A stretch of 64,000 bases of DNA from Microbacteriaceae bacterium (GTDB taxonomy: Bacteria > Actinomycetota > Actinomycetes > Actinomycetales > Microbacteriaceae). The notes below the pieces were generated by a model. The model was not told the origin of the DNA and ran no database searches. It saw nothing but the letters and a program-made list of their open reading frames with translations. The stretch is taken from positions 310,001 through 374,000 of the forward strand of contig JAODMT010000004.1 in the NCBI GenBank assembly GCA_025464975.1. Direction: 5' to 3'. Shown in pieces: positions 39,138 through 48,563 of this stretch. Position 1 is the stretch's first letter. The number at the start of each line of letters is the position of its first letter. The translations under genes were made by a program, and so were the position numbers.

Positions 39138-39815
39138 TCAGCTAGTCAGCTGAAGCTCCCGTGCTGCGATTCTCGAGGCCGTCGTGTTCGTGCGAAGCGG
39201 TTCGCTGTCGGCGATCGCCGCCGTCAGCAGATCGCGCAACCGGTCATCCGGATCTTCGATGCAGGCATCGGCTATCCCCACCACCGCGGTGCGGATGATG
39301 GCGTCGCTCATCAGCGGAATGGACCGCGGGTTGAGCGGACCGGTGGAGGCGAGGAACTGGCGGGCCCAGACGCAAGCACCCGGTGCGGTGCGCAGCGCAT
39401 CGGCCACGAGGGCGCGAGAGGCGACCGCGCGCTCGTCGCCGTACTCGGCGAGCAACTCGTCGCAGCGAAGCAGTCCGGCGGCCAGCGCCCGCTGGCGGCC
39501 CTCACTCGCCACCGGAAGGGCCGCGCTCGCCGCGCGAGCAGCGAGCTGGATCCCGGTGCGGGTTCCCCCGCCGGTGAGTCCGATCACCGAGGGGATGAGT
39601 GGCACGAGTTCGTTCCGCGACTCGTCGGAGGTGCAATCGTTGACCATTCGCGCGAGCGAGGCGAGCGCCGGATCGGTGCACGACGGATGATCGCTCCAGG
39701 TCTCACCGGCGAGGTAGGAGGCGTACTCCATGAAGCACGCGCCGCGCCGCGGGTTGCGGTGCTTACCGCGCGAGAGAACCGGAAGCAGGTCTGGAGATTG
39801 AAGTGATGTTCGCAT
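39138..39815 (-). CDS. conserved hypothetical protein
   Basis: MRTSLQSPDLLPVLSRGKHRNPRRGACFMEYASYLAGETWSDHPSCTDPALASLARMVND... Confidence 0.7.
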   Translation of the reverse strand: MRTSLQSPDLLPVLSRGKHRNPRRGACFMEYASYLAGETWSDHPSCTDPALASLARMVNDCTSDESRNELVPLIPSVIGLTGGGTRTGIQLAARAASAALPVASEGRQRALAAGLLRCDELLAEYGDERAVASRALVADALRTAPGACVWARQFLASTGPLNPRSIPLMSDAIIRTAVVGIADACIEDPDDRLRDLLTAAIADSEPLRTNTTASRIAARELQLTS

Positions 39816-39931
39816 GAGGAGCCTCCTACGACTAAGCAATCTGATTAGTCAAGTTTGCGCCTACATTTCCCTCTAAACCAGACCAGAAAGCGAATTCACT
39901 CAACGGGTTTTCGCGGCATTGATCGCGGCGG

Positions 39932-40807
39932 TTACGAGCCGATCGGATATGCCACGAAGGCGATCCGCGTGCCGGTCGGATCCCAACTCGGAACGTTCAT
40001 CGTGCCCTGGCCGCCAAAGACCGTCGCGAGGTCGCGGTGTTCGCCGTTCTCGAGCAGGCGCACGATGACGTCGTCGACGTCCGCGGGATGACCGAGGGTT
40101 CCGGTTGGGAAGCTCACGTACGCGATGCGTCCTCCCGTCGGGGAGATGTGCGGGAACCAGTTCACGCGCTCGTCGAACGTGAGTTGCTCGACGTCTCCGC
40201 CATCGCGAGGCATCCGAAAGAGCTGGGCGTGCCCCGCTTCGGACGAGGCGCGCTCCGAATTGAAGTAGATCCACTCGCCGTCTGGGCTGAACTCACTGCC
40301 GTCGTCGGGGAACGTGTCATTCGTCAGCTGGGTGTCTGGGCCGCCCGCGGCCGGGATCGTGAAGACGTTGGTCGTCACCGATCCGTCGGCCAGCCGCTGC
40401 ATCCCGATATACGCGAGAGTGCCGCCATCGGGGGAGATGCCGTGCAAGTAGTAGGTAAATCCCTCGTGCTCGTTCGAGACACGGCGGATCTCCCCGCCGG
40501 CAATCGGCACACGGTAGAGGTGCCCATCCTCACTCGACACGTAGATCGCCGACGCATCGGGGCTCACGACGTGGTCGTTGTTGATGGGCGGAGTGTCCCC
40601 GAGATCGATCGGGGTGAGCTCCCCGCCGGTCGCCGGAATCCGGTACAGGCGGCCACCTCCGTTGAGAATGAGCCAGTCACCATCGCTCGTCCAGTTGGGC
40701 GCCTCGAACAACAACTCCTCCGAGGAGTGGACGAGCACTTGATCGCCGGTCTCGACATCCAGGATGTAGAGCTCCGCGCGTTGGCCGGCTTGTAGTTCAC
40801 GGGGCAT
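39932..40807 (-). CDS. TolB/WD40-like beta-propeller protein, no signal peptide
   Basis: Repeated ISPDGG/DPTGTRIA/SPDGEWIYF blades; MPRELQAGQRAELYILDVETGDQVLVHSS. Confidence 0.85.
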   Translation of the reverse strand: MPRELQAGQRAELYILDVETGDQVLVHSSEELLFEAPNWTSDGDWLILNGGGRLYRIPATGGELTPIDLGDTPPINNDHVVSPDASAIYVSSEDGHLYRVPIAGGEIRRVSNEHEGFTYYLHGISPDGGTLAYIGMQRLADGSVTTNVFTIPAAGGPDTQLTNDTFPDDGSEFSPDGEWIYFNSERASSEAGHAQLFRMPRDGGDVEQLTFDERVNWFPHISPTGGRIAYVSFPTGTLGHPADVDDVIVRLLENGEHRDLATVFGGQGTMNVPSWDPTGTRIAFVAYPIGS

Positions 40808-40843
40808 GTCAGTTCCTTCTTTCGGTTGAGGCGGGACATCCAC

Positions 40844-41632
40844 TCATTTGAGGGCTCCCGCCGAGAGGCCGCGCTCGAAGAGCCGCTGGAGGCACAGATA
40901 CGCCACTACCTCGGGCAGCGCCGTGATCACCGCCGAGGCGAGCACCTTTGTCTGATCATTGCTGAATTGGCCAACGAAGAACTGTGGAAGCTGGGTGATC
41001 GTCTGGGTCGATGGATCGACAAGAAAGACGAGCGGGAGCAGGTAGTCGTTCCACGCGCCGAGCAGGGTGAAGACGATGATCGCGGCGCCGATCGGCCGGG
41101 TGAGTGGTAGCACGATGTACCAGAAGCCCGCTGCCGTGCTTGCTCCATCGATCCGCGCCGCTTCGATGAGCTCGTCGGGAATGCCATCGATGAAGTTGCG
41201 TGCGAGCAATACCGTGAAGGGCAACTGCAGCGCAGACAGCGGCAAGATGACTGCCCAGTAGGTGTTGTACAGGTTGAGGGATGTCATCGTGGCGAACAGA
41301 GGGGTTAGCAGCACGACCTCGGGAAGCGTGAGCGCCGCGATGAGGAGCCAGAAGTAGAACGACTTGCCACGGATGTGCAGCTTCGCAAATCCGAACGCTG
41401 CCAGCATCGTGAAGACATAGACGATCACGATCGTCGCTACAGCGATCAGCGCGCTGTTGCGAAAGAAGAGCGGGAGTTCCGGCACGGAGAGCACTGCCAC
41501 ATAGTTCCCCCACCCGGCGCCGGCGAGGGAACCCTGCACCATCGCGACGAGCGGCAGGACGAACGGGATGACGAGAACCGTCAGGACGATCTGGAGGATC
41601 AGCCGTGAGCTGCGTCTGCGAGATTCAAGCAT
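40844..41632 (-). CDS. carbohydrate ABC transporter permease (MalG-like)
   Basis: LPFTVLLARNFIDGIPDELIEAARIDGASTAAGFWYIVLPLTRP EAA motif. Confidence 0.93.
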   Translation of the reverse strand: MLESRRRSSRLILQIVLTVLVIPFVLPLVAMVQGSLAGAGWGNYVAVLSVPELPLFFRNSALIAVATIVIVYVFTMLAAFGFAKLHIRGKSFYFWLLIAALTLPEVVLLTPLFATMTSLNLYNTYWAVILPLSALQLPFTVLLARNFIDGIPDELIEAARIDGASTAAGFWYIVLPLTRPIGAAIIVFTLLGAWNDYLLPLVFLVDPSTQTITQLPQFFVGQFSNDQTKVLASAVITALPEVVAYLCLQRLFERGLSAGALK

Positions 41633-42590
41633 CGGTGCGCGCTCCCCTCTTGTTGCGGCCAGCATTGAGGACAATGGCCATCGCCAGGGCGATGACGAGA
41701 AGCAGGATGGACAGCGCCGCACCGTAGCCGACGGCGCCAAGCGGGATGCTCGTGCGGTAGATCAGGGTTCCGAGGAACTCGGTTGCGAAGTTCGGGCCGC
41801 CGACGGTGACCAGGTAGGGGATATCGAAGGTCTTGAGCGCTCCGATCGCGCTAAGCGTGGCGAGGGCGAGAGTGGTGCCACGCACGTTGGGCCAGATGAT
41901 GCTGGCCAGTCGTCGGATGTTGCCGGCGCCATCCAGCTCGGCCGCTTCGAGCAGTTCGGGATCAAGCTGCCCCATTGCGGCGAAGTACAGGATGAAACTG
42001 ACACCGGTACCTCCCCAGATGGTGATCGCGAGGATGACCGCAAGCGCGGTGCCGGACTGGGCGAGCCAGGGCTGGGCGAGTGACCCGAGCCCGACGTGGG
42101 TGAGCAGCCAGTTGAACTGCCCGTCATTCGCGAAGATCTGACGGAAGACCGGTGCCATGATTGCCGGCGCCAGGACAACCGGCACGAAAAGCGCCACCTT
42201 GTACAGGCCGCCGAACCATGGTCGTGAGTGCAACAGTGCCGCGAACACGAAGCCGAGAACCGTCGAAATGGAGAAGGTGACGACGAAGCTGATGGCGGTG
42301 TGCTGCAGTGTCAGCCAAAAGACGGGGTCGCTGAATGCCTTGGCGTAATTCGCGAGTCCGACGTGGGTCACATCGGGAGCCGTGCCGTTCCAGATGAGCG
42401 TCGAGATGTATCCGGTGTACCCGACGGAGTAATAGAGGAGGCCGACAGAGAAGACGAGTGCCGGCAATATCCACGCGTAGCCGGACGGCCGCCGGAAGGA
42501 GCGCCGACGAGCGGCGCCCCCTTCCTGGGCGCGGTCGTCATCGGGCCTCGTGATCGGGGTCTGTTCCGCGGCGCGAGATGAGATGGTCAT
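41625..42590 (-). CDS. carbohydrate ABC transporter permease (MalF-like)
   Basis: GQLDPELLEAAELDGAGNIRRLASIIWPNVRGTT EAA motif. Confidence 0.93.
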   Translation of the reverse strand: MTISSRAAEQTPITRPDDDRAQEGGAARRRSFRRPSGYAWILPALVFSVGLLYYSVGYTGYISTLIWNGTAPDVTHVGLANYAKAFSDPVFWLTLQHTAISFVVTFSISTVLGFVFAALLHSRPWFGGLYKVALFVPVVLAPAIMAPVFRQIFANDGQFNWLLTHVGLGSLAQPWLAQSGTALAVILAITIWGGTGVSFILYFAAMGQLDPELLEAAELDGAGNIRRLASIIWPNVRGTTLALATLSAIGALKTFDIPYLVTVGGPNFATEFLGTLIYRTSIPLGAVGYGAALSILLLVIALAMAIVLNAGRNKRGARTDA

Positions 42591-42634
42591 CGCCGTGCCA
42601 GCCTGAGCGAACTCGAACCGAATGGCATGGGCAA

Positions 42635-44008
42635 CTAACCCTTCGCCGAGGACTGCAGCGTGGTCAACGCTTGCACAGGGGTGGCGTTACCGGCGGCCAC
42701 CGAAGCGGTAGCGACACCCATCGCCTGTCCGAGTGCGGTGCTGAGGTCCCCGAGTCGCGGCTCGGTGATCTTGCTGGCTCGGCCGATCAGCGACTGGAGC
42801 GTCGATTGTTGCGTGGACGGGTCAACCAGCGTGACATCCGACCACTTCGGCGAAACGCTACTGAGCGCGGAGATATCGTTCAACGAGTTCGCGACGACCT
42901 GCTGGGCGGCCGTGTTGGTTCCGAGCCACGTGACGAAGGTCTCCGCCGCCTTCGGGTGCTTCGACTTGGTATTCACCGCCAGTCCGTAATCCGCATCGCC
43001 GAAGAGGGGAGCGGGGTTGCCGGCGCCCGTCACATCGGGGAACGGAATGGACACCATTGGGAAGGGCTTGGCGTTCGCGACCCCCGCCGCGCTAACGGCG
43101 GCCGTTGCACCGGCGAGCGTCGAGTACTGCATGTACCAGGTGCCCATCATGACCATCGCGGTCTTGCCGGCCAGGAAGTCGTTGTTGACGTCCGGGTACT
43201 GCTGCACGCCGACGGCGCCCTTCTGGATGATCCCGTTGCTGAACATGGACTTGAACACCGTCATCGCCTGCACAAGCGTCGGGTCCGTCCACTTCACCGT
43301 GCCGGCCGCAGCCTTCGACCAGACGCCGGGCTTGATGCTGTCGGCGATCGAGTGCAGCAGGTCCATGTTGAAGCCGGGGTCCCCGGCGCCTTGCTCGAAG
43401 CACGTCACCCCGTGGGATGCGAACGCCGAGCAGACCTTCACCCAGTCGCCGAACGTTTTCGGCGGAGTGAGACCGTACTTCGAGAACATGTCCGGGTTGA
43501 TCCACACCGAGCCGGCAAAGGTGGACCCGACCGCAAGCGCGGCGAGCTTGCCGCTAGACGTGGTGAGGCCGGCCGGCCCGATCGCGGCGACCTTCGATTT
43601 CCAGCCGCTTCCGAGCGCCTTCGTCACGACAGGCGTCAGATCCAACGCAGACCCCTGATAGGCGGCGATCGAACCGATCCCCCCGCCAGGAGCGATGTTG
43701 AAGACGTCCGGTCCGACGGACGACGCGAGCGCCGGTCGAATCGCCGCGTCATAGCTTGCGGTCGCGACTTGCTTGTAGGTGACCTTGATGTTCGGGTACA
43801 CCTTGTTGAAGGCCGCAATGTACTGTTTGCCGACGCCAATCTCCGGCGTCCAACCCCACCAGGTGATCGAGCCCTTCGTAGCCGAGTCGGTTGAGTTCGA
43901 GCCACCCGAACTGCTGCAGCCCGCGAGGGCACCAGCGGCGAGGCCCGCCACGATGAGCGCGGCCGCGAGCGACTTGGCGCTGCGTCGGCCTGATCGTATT
44001 CCAAACAT
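42635..44008 (-). CDS. carbohydrate ABC transporter substrate-binding lipoprotein
   Basis: Lipobox LAAGALAGCSSS; GSITWWGWTPEIGVGKQYIAAFNKVYPNIKVTYKQV. Confidence 0.93.
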   Translation of the reverse strand: MFGIRSGRRSAKSLAAALIVAGLAAGALAGCSSSGGSNSTDSATKGSITWWGWTPEIGVGKQYIAAFNKVYPNIKVTYKQVATASYDAAIRPALASSVGPDVFNIAPGGGIGSIAAYQGSALDLTPVVTKALGSGWKSKVAAIGPAGLTTSSGKLAALAVGSTFAGSVWINPDMFSKYGLTPPKTFGDWVKVCSAFASHGVTCFEQGAGDPGFNMDLLHSIADSIKPGVWSKAAAGTVKWTDPTLVQAMTVFKSMFSNGIIQKGAVGVQQYPDVNNDFLAGKTAMVMMGTWYMQYSTLAGATAAVSAAGVANAKPFPMVSIPFPDVTGAGNPAPLFGDADYGLAVNTKSKHPKAAETFVTWLGTNTAAQQVVANSLNDISALSSVSPKWSDVTLVDPSTQQSTLQSLIGRASKITEPRLGDLSTALGQAMGVATASVAAGNATPVQALTTLQSSAKG

Positions 44009-44131
44009 GTATGCCTCTTTCGTTTCCACGTCGTCGTGGGCGAAGCTTCAACGCTCCCGACGCTCTTTCCATTGGGCGACTCCACGACGATAGAGACCGA
44101 GTCAAATTGTTGTCAATCTTTAGTCGCAAAT

Positions 44132-44145
44132 ACGAAATCTTTCGT
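44132..44145. promoter_or_regulatory. candidate LacI-family operator (ACGAAATCTTTCGT)
   Basis: Palindrome within caaatACGAAATCTTTCGTtac between divergent SBP and LacI genes; near-identical site at 45736..45749. Confidence 0.6.
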
Positions 44146-44175
44146 TACTCTGAGAAGGACGGGAAGGGCTTTCAC

Positions 44176-45207
44176 ATGCGTAAGGCTTCGACGGATTCGA
44201 CAGCGCCTCGGCGGCCGGTGACGCTCGACGTGGTGGCCAGGGAGGCGGCGGTTTCCCTGGCAACGGCGTCCAAGGTGCTCAATGGCAAGCCCGGGGTGTC
44301 CCCGCAGACACGGGAGCGCGTGACCGAGGTGCTTCAGCGCCACGGATACACCAAGCGGGGTGGCGCTCAGGCATACTCGCCCACGATCGAAGTGGTGTTC
44401 GGTGCTCTCGACGGTGCATGGCCGATCGAGTTGATCCGCGGCGCGGTTCAAGTGGCGAGCGAAAGCGGTCTCGGCATCGTCGTGACCGAGAGTGGCCACG
44501 AGCACGGGGCGGCTCCGGGGTGGATCGGCCCAGTGCTGCAGCGTCAGCCAGCAGGGGTAATCCTCGTCGCCTCGAACCTCGCCGTCGACGCGAAGTATCA
44601 ACTGCGCTCGCGCAACATTCCCTTCGTGCTCGTCGATCCGGCCGGGGATCCGGCGGACGACGTCCCCTCCGTCGGATCAACCAACTGGGCCGGCGGAGTG
44701 CACGCGACGCGCCACTTGATCGAGCTCGGACACCGTCGAATCGGCGTCATTGCCGGACCGGAATCTCTTCTTGCCACTCGCGCGCGGATTGCTGGATTTC
44801 GGTCGGCGATGGACGAGGCCGGCCTGCCCGTCGACGAGGAGTTGGTGCTCGTCCGGGCGTTCGATGATGAGGCAAGTCCGGCGGCCGGCCTTCACTTGCT
44901 CTCGCTGCCGCAGAGGCCAACGGCAATCTTCGCCACGAGCGATGTGAAGGCCCTCGCGACCTACGAGGCCGCGCGGGCGCTCGGCATCAGCATCCCTCAG
45001 GACCTTTCGGTGGTCGGCTACGACGACCTGCAGTTCGCCCGCTGGGCGGGACCGCCTCTGACTACCATCCGCCAGCCCCTATATGAGATGGCGCAGGCCG
45101 CCGCCCGCCTGATCATCGCGCTCAGGGGTGATCAGGGTCGAGGAGCCGGTCGAGTCGAGCTTGCGACGACCCTGATCCTTCGGTCAAGCACGCAGTCGCC
45201 GTCGTGA
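44176..45207 (+). CDS. LacI-family transcriptional regulator
   Basis: PVTLDVVAREAAVSLATASKVLNGKPGVSPQTRERV HTH; periplasmic-binding-like effector domain. Confidence 0.95.
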   Translation: MRKASTDSTAPRRPVTLDVVAREAAVSLATASKVLNGKPGVSPQTRERVTEVLQRHGYTKRGGAQAYSPTIEVVFGALDGAWPIELIRGAVQVASESGLGIVVTESGHEHGAAPGWIGPVLQRQPAGVILVASNLAVDAKYQLRSRNIPFVLVDPAGDPADDVPSVGSTNWAGGVHATRHLIELGHRRIGVIAGPESLLATRARIAGFRSAMDEAGLPVDEELVLVRAFDDEASPAAGLHLLSLPQRPTAIFATSDVKALATYEAARALGISIPQDLSVVGYDDLQFARWAGPPLTTIRQPLYEMAQAAARLIIALRGDQGRGAGRVELATTLILRSSTQSPS

Positions 45208-45253
45208 ACCCGACTGCAGGCCCGACTTCAGCATGCTCGACCGGCTTGACGGT

Positions 45254-45622
45254 TCAGGCCACGGGCTTCGCGGGTGAATGCCAGTTCGAGCGCCCATCGA
45301 TCTCCACTATCGAGATGAGCAGCGTGTCGGCACGGATGCCAAGCGCCGTTGTGTTGCGGACCATCGCGGCATACATCTGATCCTTGATCTCGGGCGTGTA
45401 GCCGATTGACGCGAGCACCTCTATGTAGATGATGTCGTCCCGGTCTGCTTCGGGAAATGTTCGACTGAAGACAAGTTCGCCGTCGTCGTGAAGCGTGAAG
45501 ATCTGGAATAGATCATCGTCGGGCATGAGGAGACCGTCGACGAGGCTCTGGTGCAGGGCGGCGCTCAGCGCCTCCATCTGCGGACGTCGCGATCGGTGCA
45601 TGTCAATGTGAATGTGAGGCAT
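45254..45622 (-). CDS. tautomerase family protein (4-OT-like)
   Basis: MPHIHIDMHRSRRPQMEALSAALHQSLVDGLLMPDDDLFQIFTLHDDGELVFSRTFPEADRDDIIYIEV; N-terminal MP. Confidence 0.85.
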   Translation of the reverse strand: MPHIHIDMHRSRRPQMEALSAALHQSLVDGLLMPDDDLFQIFTLHDDGELVFSRTFPEADRDDIIYIEVLASIGYTPEIKDQMYAAMVRNTTALGIRADTLLISIVEIDGRSNWHSPAKPVA

Positions 45623-45735
45623 GAGTCTCCTTGCTCCGTGGCTGCGCTGCATCAGAAGGCGCGATTTTCGGCCATGGCAGCGCTTCCGCAACGGTAAATG
45701 AGTCCCCCATTCTCGGTCAATGTTTACAAGCAAAT

Positions 45736-45749
45736 ACGAAAGTTTTCGT
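45736..45749. promoter_or_regulatory. second candidate LacI-family operator (ACGAAAGTTTTCGT)
   Basis: caaatACGAAAGTTTTCGTcat upstream of the tautomerase (-) and the DinB/maleylpyruvate isomerase-like gene (+). Confidence 0.55.
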
Positions 45750-45795
45750 CATGCACGCCGCCCAATAGTCGGTGCCGGCTGCTAGCGTGCGAAAA

Positions 45796-46377
45796 ATGAA
45801 CCGACAAGACCTCTTCCTCATGTCCGACGCGGCGCTGCGTGACGTGATCGACATGATCGACCTCGACCAGCTCTCGCTTTCCGTTCCGGCGGAGTGGACG
45901 CGAAAACCCAACCCCACCCTCCGGGACGTTCTCGCCGCGCACGCGTACGACGAGGCCTGGGTGCCGGACGTGCTGGCCGGTCGCACGGCCGAAGAAGTGG
46001 GCGCCCGATTCGACGGCGATCTGCTCGGCGACGACCCGATCGGCAACTATGACGCTCTCAACGATGCCGCCACCGAGGCGGTTTCTCGTGCCCTGGACTT
46101 CGACCGCGTCGTGCACCTCAGCTACGGCGCTCTCCCGCTGGGCGAATACCTGCTGCACGTGAGCACCTACCGGGCATTCCAGGCCTGGTCGATCGCTCAC
46201 CTGCTCGGATTGGACTTCGCTCTGCCGGAACCACTCGTCGACGGGCTATGGGAATACGTCGGGCCGCAATTGGACGACTTCCGTGCGATGGGAGTCTTTC
46301 CTCCGGAGGTGGAGGCTCCGGCTGGCGCGGACAGCGAGACTCGATTGCTTGCCAGGGTGGGCTATTGGGCTCCGTGA
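45796..46377 (+). CDS. maleylpyruvate isomerase N-terminal/DinB-like protein
   Basis: MNRQDLFLMSDAALRDVIDMIDLDQLSLSVPAEWTRKPNPTLRDVLAAHAYDEAWV. Confidence 0.7.
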   Translation: MNRQDLFLMSDAALRDVIDMIDLDQLSLSVPAEWTRKPNPTLRDVLAAHAYDEAWVPDVLAGRTAEEVGARFDGDLLGDDPIGNYDALNDAATEAVSRALDFDRVVHLSYGALPLGEYLLHVSTYRAFQAWSIAHLLGLDFALPEPLVDGLWEYVGPQLDDFRAMGVFPPEVEAPAGADSETRLLARVGYWAP

Positions 46378-46434
46378 GCGACCGTCCACCGGCTCGCGCC
46401 GTGGAGGGCTGCCTGATCGCCTAAATTGGGGAGC

Positions 46435-46920
46435 ATGCGCATCCATATCGCCACGGATCATGCCGGGCTCGAATTCAGCGAAGACCTGCAGCAGCATCTC
46501 CGATCCGCCGGCCACGAGGTCATCGATCACGGTCCCAAGGTCTACGACGCGCTCGACGACTACCCGAGCTTCTGCATCAGCGCGGCGCGGGCGACTGTCG
46601 CCGACCGGGAGGCCGGCGTCCAGGCGCTCGGGGTGGTCTTCGGAGGGTCGGGCAACGGTGAGCAGATCGCCGCGAACAAGGTGCTCGGCGCCAGAGCAGC
46701 CTTGGTCTGGAACGTCTCGACCGCCTTGCTCGCCCGCCAGCACAACGACGCCAACGTAATTGCTATTGGCGCGCGCCAACATACCGTCGAGGAAGCGAAG
46801 CTTTTCATCGACACCTTCATCGCCGAGCCCTTTTCCGGGGTGGAGCGTCACGCGCGCCGGATAGCGCAACTAGCCGAATACGAAGCCACCGGCGGAATCG
46901 CCGGCCACGAGATCGACTGA
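46435..46920 (+). CDS. rpiB: ribose-5-phosphate isomerase B
   Basis: MRIHIATDHAGLEFSEDLQQHLRSAGHEVIDHG; GVVFGGSGNGEQIAANKVLGARAALVWN. Confidence 0.94.
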   Translation: MRIHIATDHAGLEFSEDLQQHLRSAGHEVIDHGPKVYDALDDYPSFCISAARATVADREAGVQALGVVFGGSGNGEQIAANKVLGARAALVWNVSTALLARQHNDANVIAIGARQHTVEEAKLFIDTFIAEPFSGVERHARRIAQLAEYEATGGIAGHEID

Positions 46921-46922
46921 CC

Positions 46923-47900
46923 GTGCCAGAGGGTCACTCGGTACACCGCATCGCCCGTCAGTTCCGCTTGCACTTCGTCGGGCACGACATCGCCGTCTCG
47001 TCGCCGCAGGGCCGGTTCGCGGATGGCGCACGGCTGCTCGACGGGCACCGGATGATCGGTGCGAAGGCCGTCGGCAAGCAGATGTTCCTGCAATTCGACA
47101 ATGACCTGTGGCTACGAGTGCACCTCGGCATGTACGGAGCATGGGACTTCGCCGGAGACATCACCGCCGACGCGACGGTGGTGTCGGCGGGCGGTCGAAT
47201 GGGGCAGACGAACCAGCGCGGCACCGTGCTCGATCAGGACGCGGCAGAGGATTCGCTCGCGAGCATCGGCGCGCCGCGACGCACCCGGCTTCGCATGTCG
47301 GAGCAGGAGAAGCTCGAGGCGCCGATCGAGAGCTTCCCCCCGGAACCGATCGGGGCGGTGCGGGTGCGGCTGCTCACCGACGAGGCCGTCGCCGACCTGC
47401 GCGGCCCCACCGCGTGCGAGGTGCAGACCCCGGAGCAGGTGGAGGCGAGCCTGGCGAAACTCGGGCCGGATCCGCTCGTGGATGACCTGGAGGAGGGGGA
47501 GGAGCGCTTCGTCCGGGTCGTGCGCAAGAAGCCGACGCCGATCGGGCTCCTGCTCATGGACCAAAACGTGGTGAGCGGAATCGGGAACGTGTACCGCGCG
47601 GAATTGCTCTTCAGGGCGCGTCTCAACCCGCACACCCCCGGCAAACTCGTGCCGGAGGAGACGGTGCGGTCGCTCTGGCGCGATTGGAGCTATCTGCTCG
47701 GTGTCGGTGTCAAGACCGGGCAGATGCTCACGATGGACGGGCTGTCGAGCGAGGATCACACGAAGGCGCTCGCTCACCGAGACGATCGGCACTGGGTGTA
47801 TCACCGCGCCGGACTTCCGTGCCGGGTCTGCGGCACCAATGTGGTCATGGAAGAGGTCGGCGGCCGGAAACTCTACTGGTGCCCGGCCGATCAGGCCTAG
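46923..47900 (+). CDS. Fpg/Nei-family DNA glycosylase (Nei-like)
   Basis: MPEGHSVHRIARQF; LLMDQNVVSGIGNVYRAELLFRARLNP; zinc finger CRVCGTNVVMEEVGGRKLYWCPADQA. GTG start. Confidence 0.95.
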   Translation: MPEGHSVHRIARQFRLHFVGHDIAVSSPQGRFADGARLLDGHRMIGAKAVGKQMFLQFDNDLWLRVHLGMYGAWDFAGDITADATVVSAGGRMGQTNQRGTVLDQDAAEDSLASIGAPRRTRLRMSEQEKLEAPIESFPPEPIGAVRVRLLTDEAVADLRGPTACEVQTPEQVEASLAKLGPDPLVDDLEEGEERFVRVVRKKPTPIGLLLMDQNVVSGIGNVYRAELLFRARLNPHTPGKLVPEETVRSLWRDWSYLLGVGVKTGQMLTMDGLSSEDHTKALAHRDDRHWVYHRAGLPCRVCGTNVVMEEVGGRKLYWCPADQA

Positions 47901-47939
47901 TCGTCCGACATCCGGTCCGCGCGGAGCCACAATAGAGCC

Positions 47940-48563
47940 ATGCGCAAGACGCCAAGCTTTTTGCTCGAAGATCCGGACGAGGTCAAACGGCTCATTCGGC
48001 AGAACCCGTGGGCAACCATCGTGGCGAACACGGGGGCCGGCCTGGTGGCTTCCCACTACCCGGTGTTGCTCGAGGAGGATGCCGCCGGCATCAGCATCGT
48101 CACTCACGTCGGGCGGCCCGATGACGAGCTGCTCGAGATCGGCGAGAACGAGATTCTCGTGATCATCCAGGGTCCGCACGGCTACATTTCGCCGAGCTGG
48201 TACGAGAACGATGCGTTCGTGCCGACCTGGAATCACGTGACCGCGCACCTGTACGGAATTCCGCAGATCCTCTCCGACGACGAGAACTTCGCGGTGCTCG
48301 ACCGGCTTGTCGAGCACTTCGAGAAACGGATGACTCGACCGGCCTCTCTCGCGATGGACGAGCAGGCCGCGCGGGGGATCGCTCGCGGAACCGTTGGCCT
48401 ACGTGTCGAAGTGACCCGGTTTGATGCTCGGCAGAAGCTCAGCCAGAACAAATCGCCCGAGGTGGTCGAGCGAATCCTCCATCACCTGGAACACGACGCG
48501 ACCTATGGGAATCCGGCGTTGGCCGAGGAGATGCGTCGCGTTCAGCCGATCACGAGCACATGA
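47940..48563 (+). CDS. FMN-binding negative transcriptional regulator (PaiB-like)
   Basis: VKRLIRQNPWATIVANTGAGLVASHYPVLLE; IQGPHGYISPSWYENDAFVPTWNHVTAHLYG. Confidence 0.88.
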   Translation: MRKTPSFLLEDPDEVKRLIRQNPWATIVANTGAGLVASHYPVLLEEDAAGISIVTHVGRPDDELLEIGENEILVIIQGPHGYISPSWYENDAFVPTWNHVTAHLYGIPQILSDDENFAVLDRLVEHFEKRMTRPASLAMDEQAARGIARGTVGLRVEVTRFDARQKLSQNKSPEVVERILHHLEHDATYGNPALAEEMRRVQPITST

